NCBI GenBank assembly: GCA_002404675.1
Contig: DHKE01000003.1
Span: 1 to 29,494 of the forward strand
Direction: 5' to 3'
DNA: 29,494 nucleotides
Origin: Porphyromonadaceae bacterium UBA4702
GTDB taxonomy: Bacteria; Bacteroidota; Bacteroidia; Bacteroidales; Muribaculaceae
Shown: piece after piece, positions 14,476 through 25,330 of the stretch
Position numbering within the stretch: position 1 is the stretch's first letter
Layout: every line of letters begins with the position of its first letter
The notes under the pieces: model-generated
The model's database searches: none
The model's input: only the letters and a program-made list of their open reading frames with translations
What the model was told of the DNA's origin: nothing
Made by a program: the position numbers and the translations under genes

Positions 14476-15853
14476 CAAGATACCCCGTGTCCCCGTGCGC
14501 GAGCAAGACCCGAAGGTCCGCGCAACAAATTTCGAAGAAGTATGCTACGGCTACAACGCCGACGAGGCACGCCTGGAGGCATCGCGTTGCCTGACATGCC
14601 CCAAGCCCCGCTGCGTGACACGCTGCCCGGTGCATATCGACATACCCACATTCATCAAGAACGTCGCCGCCGGCGACTTCCGACAGGCAGCCCGCGTCAT
14701 CTCTCGCGACAGCTCACTGCCAAGCGTCTGCGGCCGCGTTTGCCCGCAGGAGTCACAGTGCGAGGGAGCGTGCGTGCTCGGCATCAAGGGCGAACCCGTC
14801 GCTATCGGCAAGCTCGAGCGGTTCACCGGCGACTGGGCCATCCAGAACGAGGAGGAAGCTCCCGAACTGCCCGAATGGAACGGCAAAAAAGTCGCCGTTG
14901 TGGGGTCAGGGCCCTCCGGCCTCGCCTGCGCCTCTGACCTCGCCCGCCTCGGCTACAAAGTCAAGATATTCGAGGCTCTGCACAAAGTCGGCGGCGTGCT
15001 CGTATACGGCATACCCGAATTCCGCCTCCCAAAAGACCGCATCGTCGCCAAGGAGGTTGAGGCTGTGAAACGCCTCGGCGTGGAGATAGAGACAGACGTT
15101 ATCATAGGCCGCACCGTCACCATTGACCAGCTCATGGACGACGAAGGCTATGACGCGGTATTCATCGGCTCGGGAGCCGGACTGCCGCGCTTCATGGGCA
15201 TCGACGGCGAGAACCTCAACGGAGTGTTCTCCGCCAACGAGTTCCTCACACGCGCCAACTTGATGAAAGCATACGACGACTGTTACGACACCCCCATATA
15301 CACCGGCAACCGCGTGGTGGTAGTGGGCGGCGGCAACGTGGCTATGGACGCTGTGCGCACAGCCAAACGCCTCGGCGCAGAAGCGTTCATCGTATACCGC
15401 CGCAGCGAGGACGAACTTCCAGCACGCCGCGAGGAAGTGCACCACGCCAAGGAGGAAGGCATCGAGTTCCGCATGCTCACCAACCCGGTGCGCATCAACG
15501 GCGACGACAAGGGCACCGTGCGCTCAATCTCCTGCATACGCATGCAGCTCGGCGAACCCGACGCATCAGGACGCCGCAGCCCCAAGCCCATTGAGGGCAG
15601 CGAGTTTGAGATAGAATGCGACGTAGTGATAATGGCTCTCGGCACAAGCCCCAACCCTCTCATCAAGTCAACCACCAAAGGCCTTGACACCGACCGCAAG
15701 GGCTGCATCGTGGCTGACGAGGAGGGACAGACCTCGCGTCCCGGCATATTCGCCGGCGGCGACGCTGTGACCGGCGCAGCCACAGTCATCCTCGCCATGG
15801 GCGCAGGACGGCGCGCAGCAAAGGCCATCGACCAGTACCTGCAGCAGAAATAA
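14468..15853 (+). CDS. nfnB: NADPH-binding, iron-sulfur subunit of an NfnAB-type oxidoreductase (GltD/GltA-like)
   Basis: The product has 461 residues. The N-terminal iron-sulfur domain has eight cysteines in two groups, C41/C44/C49/C53 and C88/C92/C98/C102, enough for two [4Fe-4S] clusters. The FAD motif VVGSGPSGLACASDLARLG starts at 144 and is followed by GGVLVYGIPEFRLPK. The NADPH motif GGGNVAMD is at 287-294 with VYRRSEDELPAR after it. The C-terminal FAD segment ends GIFAGGDAVTGAATVILAMG. It resembles the small subunit of glutamate synthase, but no large glutamate synthase gene is adjacent. Pairing with an NfnA-like subunit points to transhydrogenase/bifurcation. Many automatic annotations call it gltA. 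A strong hairpin follows at 15868-15902. Confidence 0.88.
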   Translation: MANKIPRVPVREQDPKVRATNFEEVCYGYNADEARLEASRCLTCPKPRCVTRCPVHIDIPTFIKNVAAGDFRQAARVISRDSSLPSVCGRVCPQESQCEGACVLGIKGEPVAIGKLERFTGDWAIQNEEEAPELPEWNGKKVAVVGSGPSGLACASDLARLGYKVKIFEALHKVGGVLVYGIPEFRLPKDRIVAKEVEAVKRLGVEIETDVIIGRTVTIDQLMDDEGYDAVFIGSGAGLPRFMGIDGENLNGVFSANEFLTRANLMKAYDDCYDTPIYTGNRVVVVGGGNVAMDAVRTAKRLGAEAFIVYRRSEDELPARREEVHHAKEEGIEFRMLTNPVRINGDDKGTVRSISCIRMQLGEPDASGRRSPKPIEGSEFEIECDVVIMALGTSPNPLIKSTTKGLDTDRKGCIVADEEGQTSRPGIFAGGDAVTGAATVILAMGAGRRAAKAIDQYLQQK

Positions 15854-15867
15854 GCAATCCCCACAAT

Positions 15868-15902
15868 GGGCATCCCTCCCGGCGCTGTCCGGCGGGATGC
15901 CC
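15868..15902 (+). terminator. hairpin between nfnB and the TPR/AraC regulator gene
   Basis: GGGCATCCC (15868-15876) pairs perfectly with GGGATGCCC (15894-15902), and the inside can extend with CCGG/CCGG. The tail is GCATAAAA rather than a T-run. It ends seven bases before the next ATG, so it may both terminate nfnAB transcription and control the next gene. Confidence 0.6.
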
Positions 15903-15909
15903 GCATAAA

Positions 15910-17598
15910 ATGCCCACACACATGCCGTCTGCCCTGAAGGCGATTGCCACCGCTGCACTAATGCTCCTCACAGCATTGCTGTGCGAGGCATCTGGCCCGG
16001 AATCCGTACGCCTCAAATGCCAGCACATGGCAGACACATACGACTATACGAACCTGCGGCAGGAATCGGCACGCCTGCACACCATGGCACGCCGTGCAAA
16101 CGACAAACGCCTCGAGGCATACGCATGCTACTACCTCGCCGCTTCAGAACTGAAAACAGCATCTGTGCGGGAGGCCCGCATCCACGCGCTCGAAGCAGAC
16201 TCCCTGGCATCGCTTATCCACAATGACACCGTAAAGGCCTCCGCATTAAACGTACTCGGCATAATCGCCAACGAGTACGACGGCAACAACGCCCTTGCGC
16301 TGGGCTATTACCTAAGCGCGCTCGACTGCGCCTCCCGCAGCGAAAACAAGCGCACAACAGCAGGCATTTACAGCAACATCTCCCTGCTTTTCACATCTCA
16401 CAACGACACCGCCGGGCTGCGGTACTGCCGCGAAAGCTACCGGCTCAGCCTTCAGACCGGAAAGCCGCAAGACACTTATTACCCCCTATGCAACCTCGCC
16501 ACGGTATACCTGCTGAGAAATGACACGGCCAACGCATACCACTGCGCGATGAAAGCTGCAAAGCTGTCCCAGCAGTACAAGCTGCACCAGCCGGAACTCG
16601 CGCAGATACTGCTCGGCAGCGTGCTGAGGCGAATGGGATGCCGCGACGAGGCGCTCGCAAGGCTCGACAACGCCATAGCCTCACTCAAACTGCGGAACCC
16701 CGCAAGCTCCCTGCTGGCACAAGCATATTTCGAGAAAGCCCGCATTTTCAGCGACCTGCGCGAATACCATGCCTCAAACAGCATGTGCAAAGAGGCGCTG
16801 GCTTGCTCAAGCTCGCTGGGCAACCGAAGCTTCGTGTCTGACATGTACGCCCTGATGGCCGCAAACTACGAAGCACTCGGCGACAAACCAGCCGCACTCG
16901 AAGCACTCAAAAACGAGAACAACGTAACCAAGTCTACCGTAAAGGTGCAAGACGCGACCATACACCGCGAAATAGAACGGACATTTGACCTGCTGCAAAA
17001 GGAAAAGCAACTCGGGCTGCGCGACATGCAGATTTCCCTGCACCGCCAGCGCATAGGCATCCTGGTCGGCCTGCTCGCTGTAATAGCAATAATCCTCTCT
17101 GTCGTGCTCGTGTCATACAGGAAGGAGAAACGCCTCAACCGGCGTATCGTCAGCCAATTCAAGGAACACGACTCCCTCGAACAGAAACTTATGGAAAAAT
17201 CTGCCGCCGGGAGGCCCGCCGAAGAGACACAGAAGTCCCTCTTCGAACAAATGACCCGGCTGATGGAAGACGAGAAGCTGTACCTCGACAAACGCCTGAG
17301 CCGCGATTACCTCGCAGAAAGGCTGCATACCAACCGGACATACATCTCGAAGATTGTCAAAGACAACACCGGGCTTACGCTACCGCAATGGGTCAACCAA
17401 TTCCGCGTCAAACAATCACGCATGATGCTCGCTGACCCGGCAATGGAATCTGCCCCGATTAAAGAGATTGCCGACAAGAGCGGTTTCGCAAATGTCTCGA
17501 CATTCAATGTCGTGTTCAAAGAGACTGTCGGCCTTTCCCCGTCAGCATACCGAAAAGAGGCCTTGCAGCTGTCCAGGCTCTCTGAAAAGGCAAAATAA
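15910..17598 (+). CDS. membrane-anchored TPR sensor with cytosolic AraC-type DNA-binding domain
   Basis: The product has 562 residues. Residues 1-28 form a signal peptide. About 30-350 are TPR-like helical repeats, predicted periplasmic. A coiled-coil-like stretch precedes the transmembrane helix at 382-403, followed by a basic linker. The AraC/XylS helix-turn-helix domain is at about 445-553, with DYLAERLHTNRTYISKIVKDNTG and IKEIADKSGFANVSTFNVVFKETVGLSPSAYRKE. It would bind a periplasmic signal and regulate DNA directly from the membrane, a one-protein pathway known in Bacteroidetes. The ATG at 15910 is used; 15922 is possible. I see no promoter between nfnB and this gene. Its natural target is the adjacent leucine-rich repeat gene, which is inference. 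Confidence 0.88.
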   Translation: MPTHMPSALKAIATAALMLLTALLCEASGPESVRLKCQHMADTYDYTNLRQESARLHTMARRANDKRLEAYACYYLAASELKTASVREARIHALEADSLASLIHNDTVKASALNVLGIIANEYDGNNALALGYYLSALDCASRSENKRTTAGIYSNISLLFTSHNDTAGLRYCRESYRLSLQTGKPQDTYYPLCNLATVYLLRNDTANAYHCAMKAAKLSQQYKLHQPELAQILLGSVLRRMGCRDEALARLDNAIASLKLRNPASSLLAQAYFEKARIFSDLREYHASNSMCKEALACSSSLGNRSFVSDMYALMAANYEALGDKPAALEALKNENNVTKSTVKVQDATIHREIERTFDLLQKEKQLGLRDMQISLHRQRIGILVGLLAVIAIILSVVLVSYRKEKRLNRRIVSQFKEHDSLEQKLMEKSAAGRPAEETQKSLFEQMTRLMEDEKLYLDKRLSRDYLAERLHTNRTYISKIVKDNTGLTLPQWVNQFRVKQSRMMLADPAMESAPIKEIADKSGFANVSTFNVVFKETVGLSPSAYRKEALQLSRLSEKAK

Positions 17599-17619
17599 AC
17601 CGCTCCGGCTTTCCAATAC

Positions 17620-17631
17620 GGCAAATTTGCC
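17620..17631. promoter_or_regulatory. 12-bp palindrome upstream of the LRR gene
   Basis: GGCAAATTTGCC is a perfect palindrome with no loop, ending 18 bases before the TTG of the LRR promoter (17650-17682). This is more like a protein-binding site than a terminator. The AraC-type protein encoded just before it is a possible binder (inference). Confidence 0.4.
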
Positions 17632-17649
17632 TTATCAAAAAGCGGAATA

Positions 17650-17682
17650 TTGTGACGTTAAGGGAGATGGAATGTAAATTTG
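17650..17682 (+). promoter_or_regulatory. promoter of the LRR protein gene
   Basis: TTG at 17650-17652 and TAAATTTG at 17675-17682 are separated by 22 bases, two longer than the spacing elsewhere in the window, which hints at dependence on an activator. The leader is about 25 bases. Confidence 0.55.
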
Positions 17683-17712
17683 CGCCGTTCTTAATCCATA
17701 AAAACAACGCAA

Positions 17713-20136
17713 ATGAGACACAAACTTACCTGCATTCTCCTGACTGCCTCGATAGCCGCATCGGCCTTGGCACAGGATTTCACCGTAAGCGGCATCAAGT
17801 ACTCTGTCCTGTCCGAAGAGGAAAAGACCTGCGCCGTCACAAACGGCCAAAGCTACTCTGAAGCCTCGCTGACAATCCCGGCTTCCGTAACTCACAACGG
17901 CAAGCAATATTCCGTGGTGCAACTCGGGGACGAAGCCTTCTCGACAAACAAGAAAATCGAGAACGTGAAAATCGCAGACTCCGTCACCCGCTTCGGGACA
18001 TACGCCTTCCAGGACTGCCCAAACCTCCGCTCCGTTGAGTTCGGCGACAAAATCACGGAATTCGGGTCGTCCACATTCAGCGGCGACTCACTGCTCGTCA
18101 GCGTCTCCCCGATACCCGATACGGCGGGAGCGATACCCTACGGCATGTTCTTGGACTGCAAGCGCCTTGAAAACATTTCCATTGGCAACGGGGTAACGTC
18201 AATAGGATACCTCGCCTTCGGAAACTGCGCCGCCCTGCAAGAAATCACGCTACCCTCCGCACTCACTGAAATCAAGAACTCCGCCTTCTCCGGCTGCTCA
18301 TCTGTCACGTCGTTTGCTATCCCCGCAAGCGTAACGAGCATCGCCAACGGCGTGTTCGACGGCTGCTCCTCTCTGGAAAGCCTCACCGTGGAGGCCGGCA
18401 ACACCTCATATACCGCTGCCGGGAACATACTGTACACAGCAGACCTGTCAACACTTATAAAATGCGCAGCAAGGACACAAGGCGAAATAGAGCTCCCGGC
18501 AGGCGTGAAGGAAATACTCAGCAATGCCTTTAACGGCTGCGCCGCCCTGACATACATCGGCCTGCCCTCCGGCTTGCAAAAGATAGGGTTCGGAGCCTTC
18601 GACGGCTGTTCCTCAATTGAGCGCGTCACCATACCAGAAAGCTGCCTCGACCTGGGGCAATACGCCTTCGACCACTGCTCCTCGCTCACTGCATTCTATC
18701 TGCCCACAAAGCTCGAGACAATACCGTTCGGACTGCTTGCCCACTGCTCCTCCCTTCCCAGCATCTGGATTCCGAACACTGTCAAGACCATTGAACGCCA
18801 AGCATTTGACAATTGTCTTGCCCTTACTTCCATAAGCCTGCCCAAAGCCCTCGTATCCCTCGACCCCGTGGCTTTTTACGAATGCCACAATCTCGAAGAA
18901 GTCAACATAGCTGACGGTTGTGAAAACTACAAGAGCATCGACGGAGTGGTCTACTCCCCAGACCTGAAAACTGTGATACTCTGCCCCAACGGCAAGTCCG
19001 GAAACCTCGACATACCCGACGGAATCACCGAAATCTCACCTCTGGCATACTGCAATTGCCAGAAAATAACAAATGTCAAGATACCGGAGACCGTCACCTC
19101 AATCGGCATGTCGGCTTTCGAAAACTGCTACGCCCTGGAAACCATAAACCTGCCGGAATCCATAACATTCATGGATGAAAGCATATTCTTCAAGTGCCTC
19201 TCACTCAAGAACCTGACGATTCCCTCGTCCATAAAACGCCTCCCCACATCCACATGCCAGCTGTGCGAAAGCCTCGAATGGATCAAGCTCCCCGAAACGC
19301 TTGAGGTCATCGGCTACGGAGCGTTCCAGAAATGCGAAAGCCTCACCGAAATCGAAATCCCCGAAACTGTCAAGACCATCGAAGATTACGCATTCGTGTG
19401 GTGCACAGGCCTCAAGGAAATCGTCATTCCGAACAATGTCACATACTATGGGGATTACATGTTCGTCAAATGCACCGGACTGAAGAGAGTCGTGCTGTCT
19501 AACGGCAACGGCGGCCATGTCCCCAACATACGCGCAGGCATGTTCACCCAGTGCGACAACCTCGAGGAGATAGAAATACCCGAAGGCGTGACCACAATCG
19601 CCGAATACGCCTTCACCCTGTGTCCGAAACTGAACGTCAAGCTCCCCTCCACCCTGACCACAATAGGCGGCAAGGCATTCGCGGGCTGCAATGCCATGAC
19701 ATCGCTGAACTTCGGGCCTGACATGAAATACGTCGGCTATCAGGCATTCTACTCATGCCCGGGACTCAAAACCATAAGCTGCGAAAGCGCCGTGCCGCCG
19801 ACACTTGACGGTCCATGCTTCGACACAGAGGCATACACAAGCGTCGCCCTCACAGTGCCGGAATCCTCAGTAGACGCATACAAAAACGCGACTGAATGGA
19901 AAGAGTTCACCGACATAAACGGCTCAGGCGCAGTTGGCAGCATAGCCACAGACTCCCCATTCAGCATCAGCGGCCGTGAAATAGCGCTGCACGATGCAAA
20001 CTCATACGTCGAGGTATACACGCCGGCTGGAAATGCAATATACAGAGGCCAATGCAGCGGGACAGTCACTCTGCCCGAAGCAGGCATATACATCATACGC
20101 ATTGACGGCAAGGCTGTAAAGGCATACGTCAAGTAA
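17713..20136 (+). CDS. secreted leucine-rich repeat protein, BspA-like (LRR_5)
   Basis: The product has 807 residues. Residues 1-20 form a signal peptide ending ALAQ. From about 70 to 710 it is built of LRR_5 repeats of roughly 23 residues, with the pattern IPxxVTSIGxxAFxxCxxLxxI. Two insertions carry the BspA-type Y-D-L segment (NILYTADLSTLIKC, GVVYSPDLKTVILC). The last 70 residues form a separate beta domain ending AGIYIIRIDGKAVKAYVK, which resembles C-terminal sorting domains of the type IX secretion system. BspA-like proteins bind host or microbial surfaces; the ligand is unknown. It has its own promoter and is followed by a strong hairpin. Its neighbour, the TPR/AraC protein, may control it. 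Confidence 0.93.
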   Translation: MRHKLTCILLTASIAASALAQDFTVSGIKYSVLSEEEKTCAVTNGQSYSEASLTIPASVTHNGKQYSVVQLGDEAFSTNKKIENVKIADSVTRFGTYAFQDCPNLRSVEFGDKITEFGSSTFSGDSLLVSVSPIPDTAGAIPYGMFLDCKRLENISIGNGVTSIGYLAFGNCAALQEITLPSALTEIKNSAFSGCSSVTSFAIPASVTSIANGVFDGCSSLESLTVEAGNTSYTAAGNILYTADLSTLIKCAARTQGEIELPAGVKEILSNAFNGCAALTYIGLPSGLQKIGFGAFDGCSSIERVTIPESCLDLGQYAFDHCSSLTAFYLPTKLETIPFGLLAHCSSLPSIWIPNTVKTIERQAFDNCLALTSISLPKALVSLDPVAFYECHNLEEVNIADGCENYKSIDGVVYSPDLKTVILCPNGKSGNLDIPDGITEISPLAYCNCQKITNVKIPETVTSIGMSAFENCYALETINLPESITFMDESIFFKCLSLKNLTIPSSIKRLPTSTCQLCESLEWIKLPETLEVIGYGAFQKCESLTEIEIPETVKTIEDYAFVWCTGLKEIVIPNNVTYYGDYMFVKCTGLKRVVLSNGNGGHVPNIRAGMFTQCDNLEEIEIPEGVTTIAEYAFTLCPKLNVKLPSTLTTIGGKAFAGCNAMTSLNFGPDMKYVGYQAFYSCPGLKTISCESAVPPTLDGPCFDTEAYTSVALTVPESSVDAYKNATEWKEFTDINGSGAVGSIATDSPFSISGREIALHDANSYVEVYTPAGNAIYRGQCSGTVTLPEAGIYIIRIDGKAVKAYVK

Positions 20137-20165
20137 CGCACACGACCTGAACAATACCGCAAACG

Positions 20166-20203
20166 GCGGCAGGGAGGGGACACGCCAAGCCCCTCCCTGC
20201 CGC
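20166..20203 (+). terminator. 14-bp GC-rich hairpin after the LRR gene
   Basis: GCGGCAGGGAGGGG (20166-20179) and CCCCTCCCTGCCGC (20190-20203) are perfect arms with a 10-base loop, 30 bases after the LRR stop. There is no T-run, but the stem is very stable and is the most likely 3' end of the LRR transcript. Confidence 0.65.
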
Positions 20204-20218
20204 TACAACAAATAGCCA

Positions 20219-20239
20219 TAATAGCCGTCATGGCTATTA
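20219..20239. terminator. AT-rich hairpin downstream of tRNA-Pro
   Basis: TAATAGCC (20219-20226) and GGCTATTA (20232-20239) form an 8-bp stem with a 5-base loop. It lies 76 bases past the tRNA 3' end on the minus strand and may terminate that transcript. An overlapping alternative pairing uses AATAGCCA at 20211-20218 with TGGCTATT at 20231-20238. Confidence 0.35.
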
Positions 20240-20292
20240 CAGCCATCTCTGGCCGTGTACACAGAAACGCCGCTGGCATCACAAGCAAGTGA

Positions 20293-22530
<2,238 letters not shown>

Positions 22531-22551
22531 GCAATCCGGACACACCCGACT

Positions 22552-23292
22552 GTGAAGGCAGACACCCAAGGCACAGAGCATCACCGCCGCCGCGCACAGC
22601 TGCGAGACAGGCTGCGGCAGCGCGTCAAGATACACCGCGAGGGCACGAACATACTCATCGTGCTCGCGCTGATGCTCATCGCCGTCAACGTCCCGGCGTG
22701 GATATACCTGCCGCCGCTGGTGCTGCCGCCGCTATGCTCTCTCGTCTCTGTGGTGACTTACGGCTTCATATTCAACTTCTTCCGCTGCCCTTCGCGCAAA
22801 TACCGAGGGAAGCGCGAGGATACGGTCATCAGTTCCGTTGACGGCCGTGTCGTAGCCATAGAGCGTGTCGAGGAGAGCGAGTACTTGAAAGGGGAAGCCG
22901 TGATGGTGTCGGTATTCATGTCGCCGCTGAACGTGCACGCCAACTGGTATCCGCTCGACGGCGATGTCGAATATGTGCGCCACCACCGGGGGCGTTTCCT
23001 GTCGGCATACCTGCCCAAGGCAAGCACCGACAACGAGCGGAGCACCGTCGGCATACGCGACCCAAAGGGGCGGCGCATCACCGTCCGCCAGATTGCCGGC
23101 GCAATGGCCCGGCGCATAGTGACTTACGCTCGAAAGGGGAACAAGGCAAGCATCGACAGCCACCTCGGTTTCATCAAGTTCGGCTCGAGGGTAGACATCT
23201 ATCTGCCTACTGATGCCGAGATACTCATAAACATCGGCGACAAGGTGAGCGGCGGGCTGACACCCCTCGCCCGCTTCGACGCTGCTCAGTGA
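22552..23292 (+). CDS. psd: phosphatidylserine decarboxylase proenzyme
   Basis: The product has 246 residues from GTG at 22552, 21 bases after gyrB. It converts phosphatidylserine to phosphatidylethanolamine at the inner membrane. It is the short PSD-A type. Two membrane segments lie near 33-50 and 52-75, and the sequence VKIHREGTNILIV is typical of the family opening. The self-cleavage site is G211-S212 in KFGSRVDIYLP, which yields the pyruvoyl cofactor on Ser212. H129 (SPLNVHANWYP) and D97 (SSVDGRVVAIE) are the likely catalytic partners. It is followed 42 bases later by pssA, which makes its substrate. Confidence 0.95.
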   Translation: MKADTQGTEHHRRRAQLRDRLRQRVKIHREGTNILIVLALMLIAVNVPAWIYLPPLVLPPLCSLVSVVTYGFIFNFFRCPSRKYRGKREDTVISSVDGRVVAIERVEESEYLKGEAVMVSVFMSPLNVHANWYPLDGDVEYVRHHRGRFLSAYLPKASTDNERSTVGIRDPKGRRITVRQIAGAMARRIVTYARKGNKASIDSHLGFIKFGSRVDIYLPTDAEILINIGDKVSGGLTPLARFDAAQ

Positions 23293-23334
23293 CACACGCG
23301 CACCCCTCAGCGGCGCGACCTAACGTCTGAGACT

Positions 23335-24057
23335 ATGAACATACTGGTACGCAACATACCCAACACGATAACGTGCATCAACCTCATCGCCGGATGCCTC
23401 GCCATAATCTGCGCAATGTCGCCGGATGCCTGCTGCGCCGGCCTCAGCGGACGGCACTGGGCTTATATATGTATCGGCATCGCCGCCGTAGCCGACTTCT
23501 GCGACGGGCTGGCAGCACGCTTGCTGCACGCTTACTCCCCTATGGGCAAGGAACTCGACTCGCTGTGCGACCTGGTGAGCTTCGGCGTTGCGCCGGCAAT
23601 GATAGCCTACCAGTGCATGAAGGCCTCGCCCGGAACCGCAGCCCTCGCGCCGGCGGCGATATTCATCGCCGTCTGCGGCGCGTTGCGCCTCGCCCGCTTC
23701 AACGTGGACGAGCGGCAGACATCCTCGTTCATAGGGCTGCCGATACCCGCCAACGCAATTTTCTGGATCGGGCTGACTGAAATCATCGGCGGCAACGCCG
23801 CGACGCTCGGCCTCGTCCCCACACTGCTCATCATCATGGCAGCGAGCCTCCTCATGGTATTGCCGCTGCCTATGTTCTCCCTCAAGTTCAAGAACCTGCG
23901 CTGGCAGGGCAACCGCGTCCGCTGGGTCATGATAGCCGCAGCCACCGCACTTATAGCCTCGCTCGGCGTAGGGGGGCTGATGTGGGTGATAGTGGCATAC
24001 CTGTTGCTCTCGACAGCAAACAACATTAGCACCAAACAAATCAAAAACAAGCCATGA
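23335..24057 (+). CDS. pssA: CDP-diacylglycerol--serine O-phosphatidyltransferase
   Basis: The product has 240 residues and is an integral membrane protein with several hydrophobic helices. It makes phosphatidylserine from CDP-diacylglycerol and serine. The CDP-alcohol phosphotransferase motif DG(x)2AR(x)8G(x)3D(x)3D is complete: D57, G58, A61, R62, G71, D75 and D79. The N-terminus VRNIPNTITCINLIAGCLAI is typical of the Bacteroidetes and Firmicutes-type enzyme. Its product feeds the Psd enzyme encoded just upstream. Its TGA overlaps the next ATG by four bases (24054-24057), so it is coupled to the DUF4834 gene. Confidence 0.96.
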   Translation: MNILVRNIPNTITCINLIAGCLAIICAMSPDACCAGLSGRHWAYICIGIAAVADFCDGLAARLLHAYSPMGKELDSLCDLVSFGVAPAMIAYQCMKASPGTAALAPAAIFIAVCGALRLARFNVDERQTSSFIGLPIPANAIFWIGLTEIIGGNAATLGLVPTLLIIMAASLLMVLPLPMFSLKFKNLRWQGNRVRWVMIAAATALIASLGVGGLMWVIVAYLLLSTANNISTKQIKNKP

Positions 24058-24464
24058 AATTGCTCACTCTGATTATTATTCTTATACCTCTGGCTCTGTG
24101 GCTGCTGCGTCCGCTGATACGGAAATGGATATACCGCACCTTAGAGCGCAAGGCCGAGGACATGATGCGCCGAGCCGCCGGGATGCCGCCGCGTGACAAG
24201 AAACAGCGCAGCAGAGACACTTATGCCGATGACAACGGCTCACACGACTCCGGCTGCCATACGTCGTCCCACCATGCCGGCTACGGCTACGAGCGGTACG
24301 ACGGCCCGATAATACCGCGCGAATATGCCGAAGACGTGGAGTTCACAGAATACCGCGACTACAGCAGCGACACCTCCATACGCACCAGTGACACCGGTGA
24401 ACAGAGCATTGTCATCGAAAAGCAGGTGACAGACGTGCAATGGGAAGAAATCAAGGACAAGTGA
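24054..24464 (+). CDS. DUF4834-family small membrane protein
   Basis: The product has 136 residues. One N-terminal transmembrane helix (residues 3-18, LLTLIIILIPLALWLL) is followed by a basic region and an unstructured tail rich in Ser, Asp, Tyr and His. A conserved end carries EDVEFTEYRDY and VTDVQWEEIKDK. This architecture and the position after pssA match DUF4834 proteins of Bacteroidales, whose function is unknown. Overlap with pssA suggests a role linked to membrane phospholipids, but that is inference from context only. Confidence 0.82.
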   Translation: MKLLTLIIILIPLALWLLRPLIRKWIYRTLERKAEDMMRRAAGMPPRDKKQRSRDTYADDNGSHDSGCHTSSHHAGYGYERYDGPIIPREYAEDVEFTEYRDYSSDTSIRTSDTGEQSIVIEKQVTDVQWEEIKDK

Positions 24465-24478
24465 AACCGACACACAAT

Positions 24479-25330
24479 ATGGACAGCAAGGCAAGGACAC
24501 TGTACGTCAGCGACCTCGACGGCACGCTGCTCAACACCAGCTCCGCAGTAAGCCCGCGCAGCCGCGAGCTGCTCAACCGCGCAATCGCGGACGGCGCTCT
24601 GTTCACCGTGGCTACGGCACGCACCCCCGCAACCGTCAGCACGCTGCTCGACGGCATACACATGACACTGCCCGCCGTGGTGATGACCGGAGCCGCCCTT
24701 TGGGACTCCGCAACCGGCATTTACACTGACATCCACGGCATACCCGCCGGCACCGTCCGCCGAATGGTGAAAATATACCGCGACTGCGGCACGCCGACAT
24801 TCATCTACCGCCTCGTGGACGGCAAAATCGAGATATACCACTACGGCGAGATGTCAGAAACAGAACGGCAGTTCCTCGCCGAGCGCCTCGACAACCCCTA
24901 CAAGCACTTCGAGAGCCTCGACTGCCAGGCAGACGGCGTGCCAAACTGCATGGACGACGTGGTGCTGTTCTACGCCATGCAGCCCGACGACAAGGCCCGC
25001 GCCGCATACGAGCGCATCAAGGCGCTTCCCGTCACACCGCTTTGCTACCACGACATATTCGGGCCGGAAACGTCGATAGTCGAAGTGTTCGGCCCACAGA
25101 CCACCAAGGCCAATGCTGTCCGCCGCCTCGCCCGGAGCATCGGTGCGGAGAGGATAGTCTCATTCGGCGACAACGTCAACGACCTGCCGCTCATGGAGAT
25201 AGCCGACATGGCGGTAGCCGTAGGCAACGCCGTGCCGGAAGCCCGTCAGGCTGCCGATGTGGTTATCGACGCCAACGACACCGATGCCGTGGCGCGGTTC
25301 ATACTCGACGACATGAACAGACAGCGATGA
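24479..25330 (+). CDS. HAD-family hydrolase, Cof-like
   Basis: The product has 283 residues from the ATG at 24479 (MDSKARTLYVSDLDGTLL), 14 bases after the DUF4834 stop. An upstream ATG at 24440 would overlap that gene by 25 bases and add a 13-residue extension unlike the family. The motifs are SDLDGTLLN (D12, D14), VATARTP for motif II, TKANAVRRL with the motif III Lys, and FGDNVNDLPLME for motif IV. This is the HAD-IIB (Cof) type, which dephosphorylates sugar phosphates, cofactors or phospholipid-head-group phosphates. The substrate is not readable. Its stop overlaps the histidine kinase start by four bases. Confidence 0.9.
   Translation: MDSKARTLYVSDLDGTLLNTSSAVSPRSRELLNRAIADGALFTVATARTPATVSTLLDGIHMTLPAVVMTGAALWDSATGIYTDIHGIPAGTVRRMVKIYRDCGTPTFIYRLVDGKIEIYHYGEMSETERQFLAERLDNPYKHFESLDCQADGVPNCMDDVVLFYAMQPDDKARAAYERIKALPVTPLCYHDIFGPETSIVEVFGPQTTKANAVRRLARSIGAERIVSFGDNVNDLPLMEIADMAVAVGNAVPEARQAADVVIDANDTDAVARFILDDMNRQR

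Noticed and set aside
14468..15853. glutamate synthase small subunit (gltD)
   Set aside because: The protein family is the same, but there is no large glutamate synthase subunit gene beside it, and the overlapping partner is NfnA-like, which favours an NfnAB-type pair.
23320..24039. 239-codon open frame on the minus strand
   Set aside because: It is antisense to pssA, whose CDP-alcohol motif is perfect. The frame is rich in Cys, His and Arg, as typical for shadow frames of GC-rich genes.
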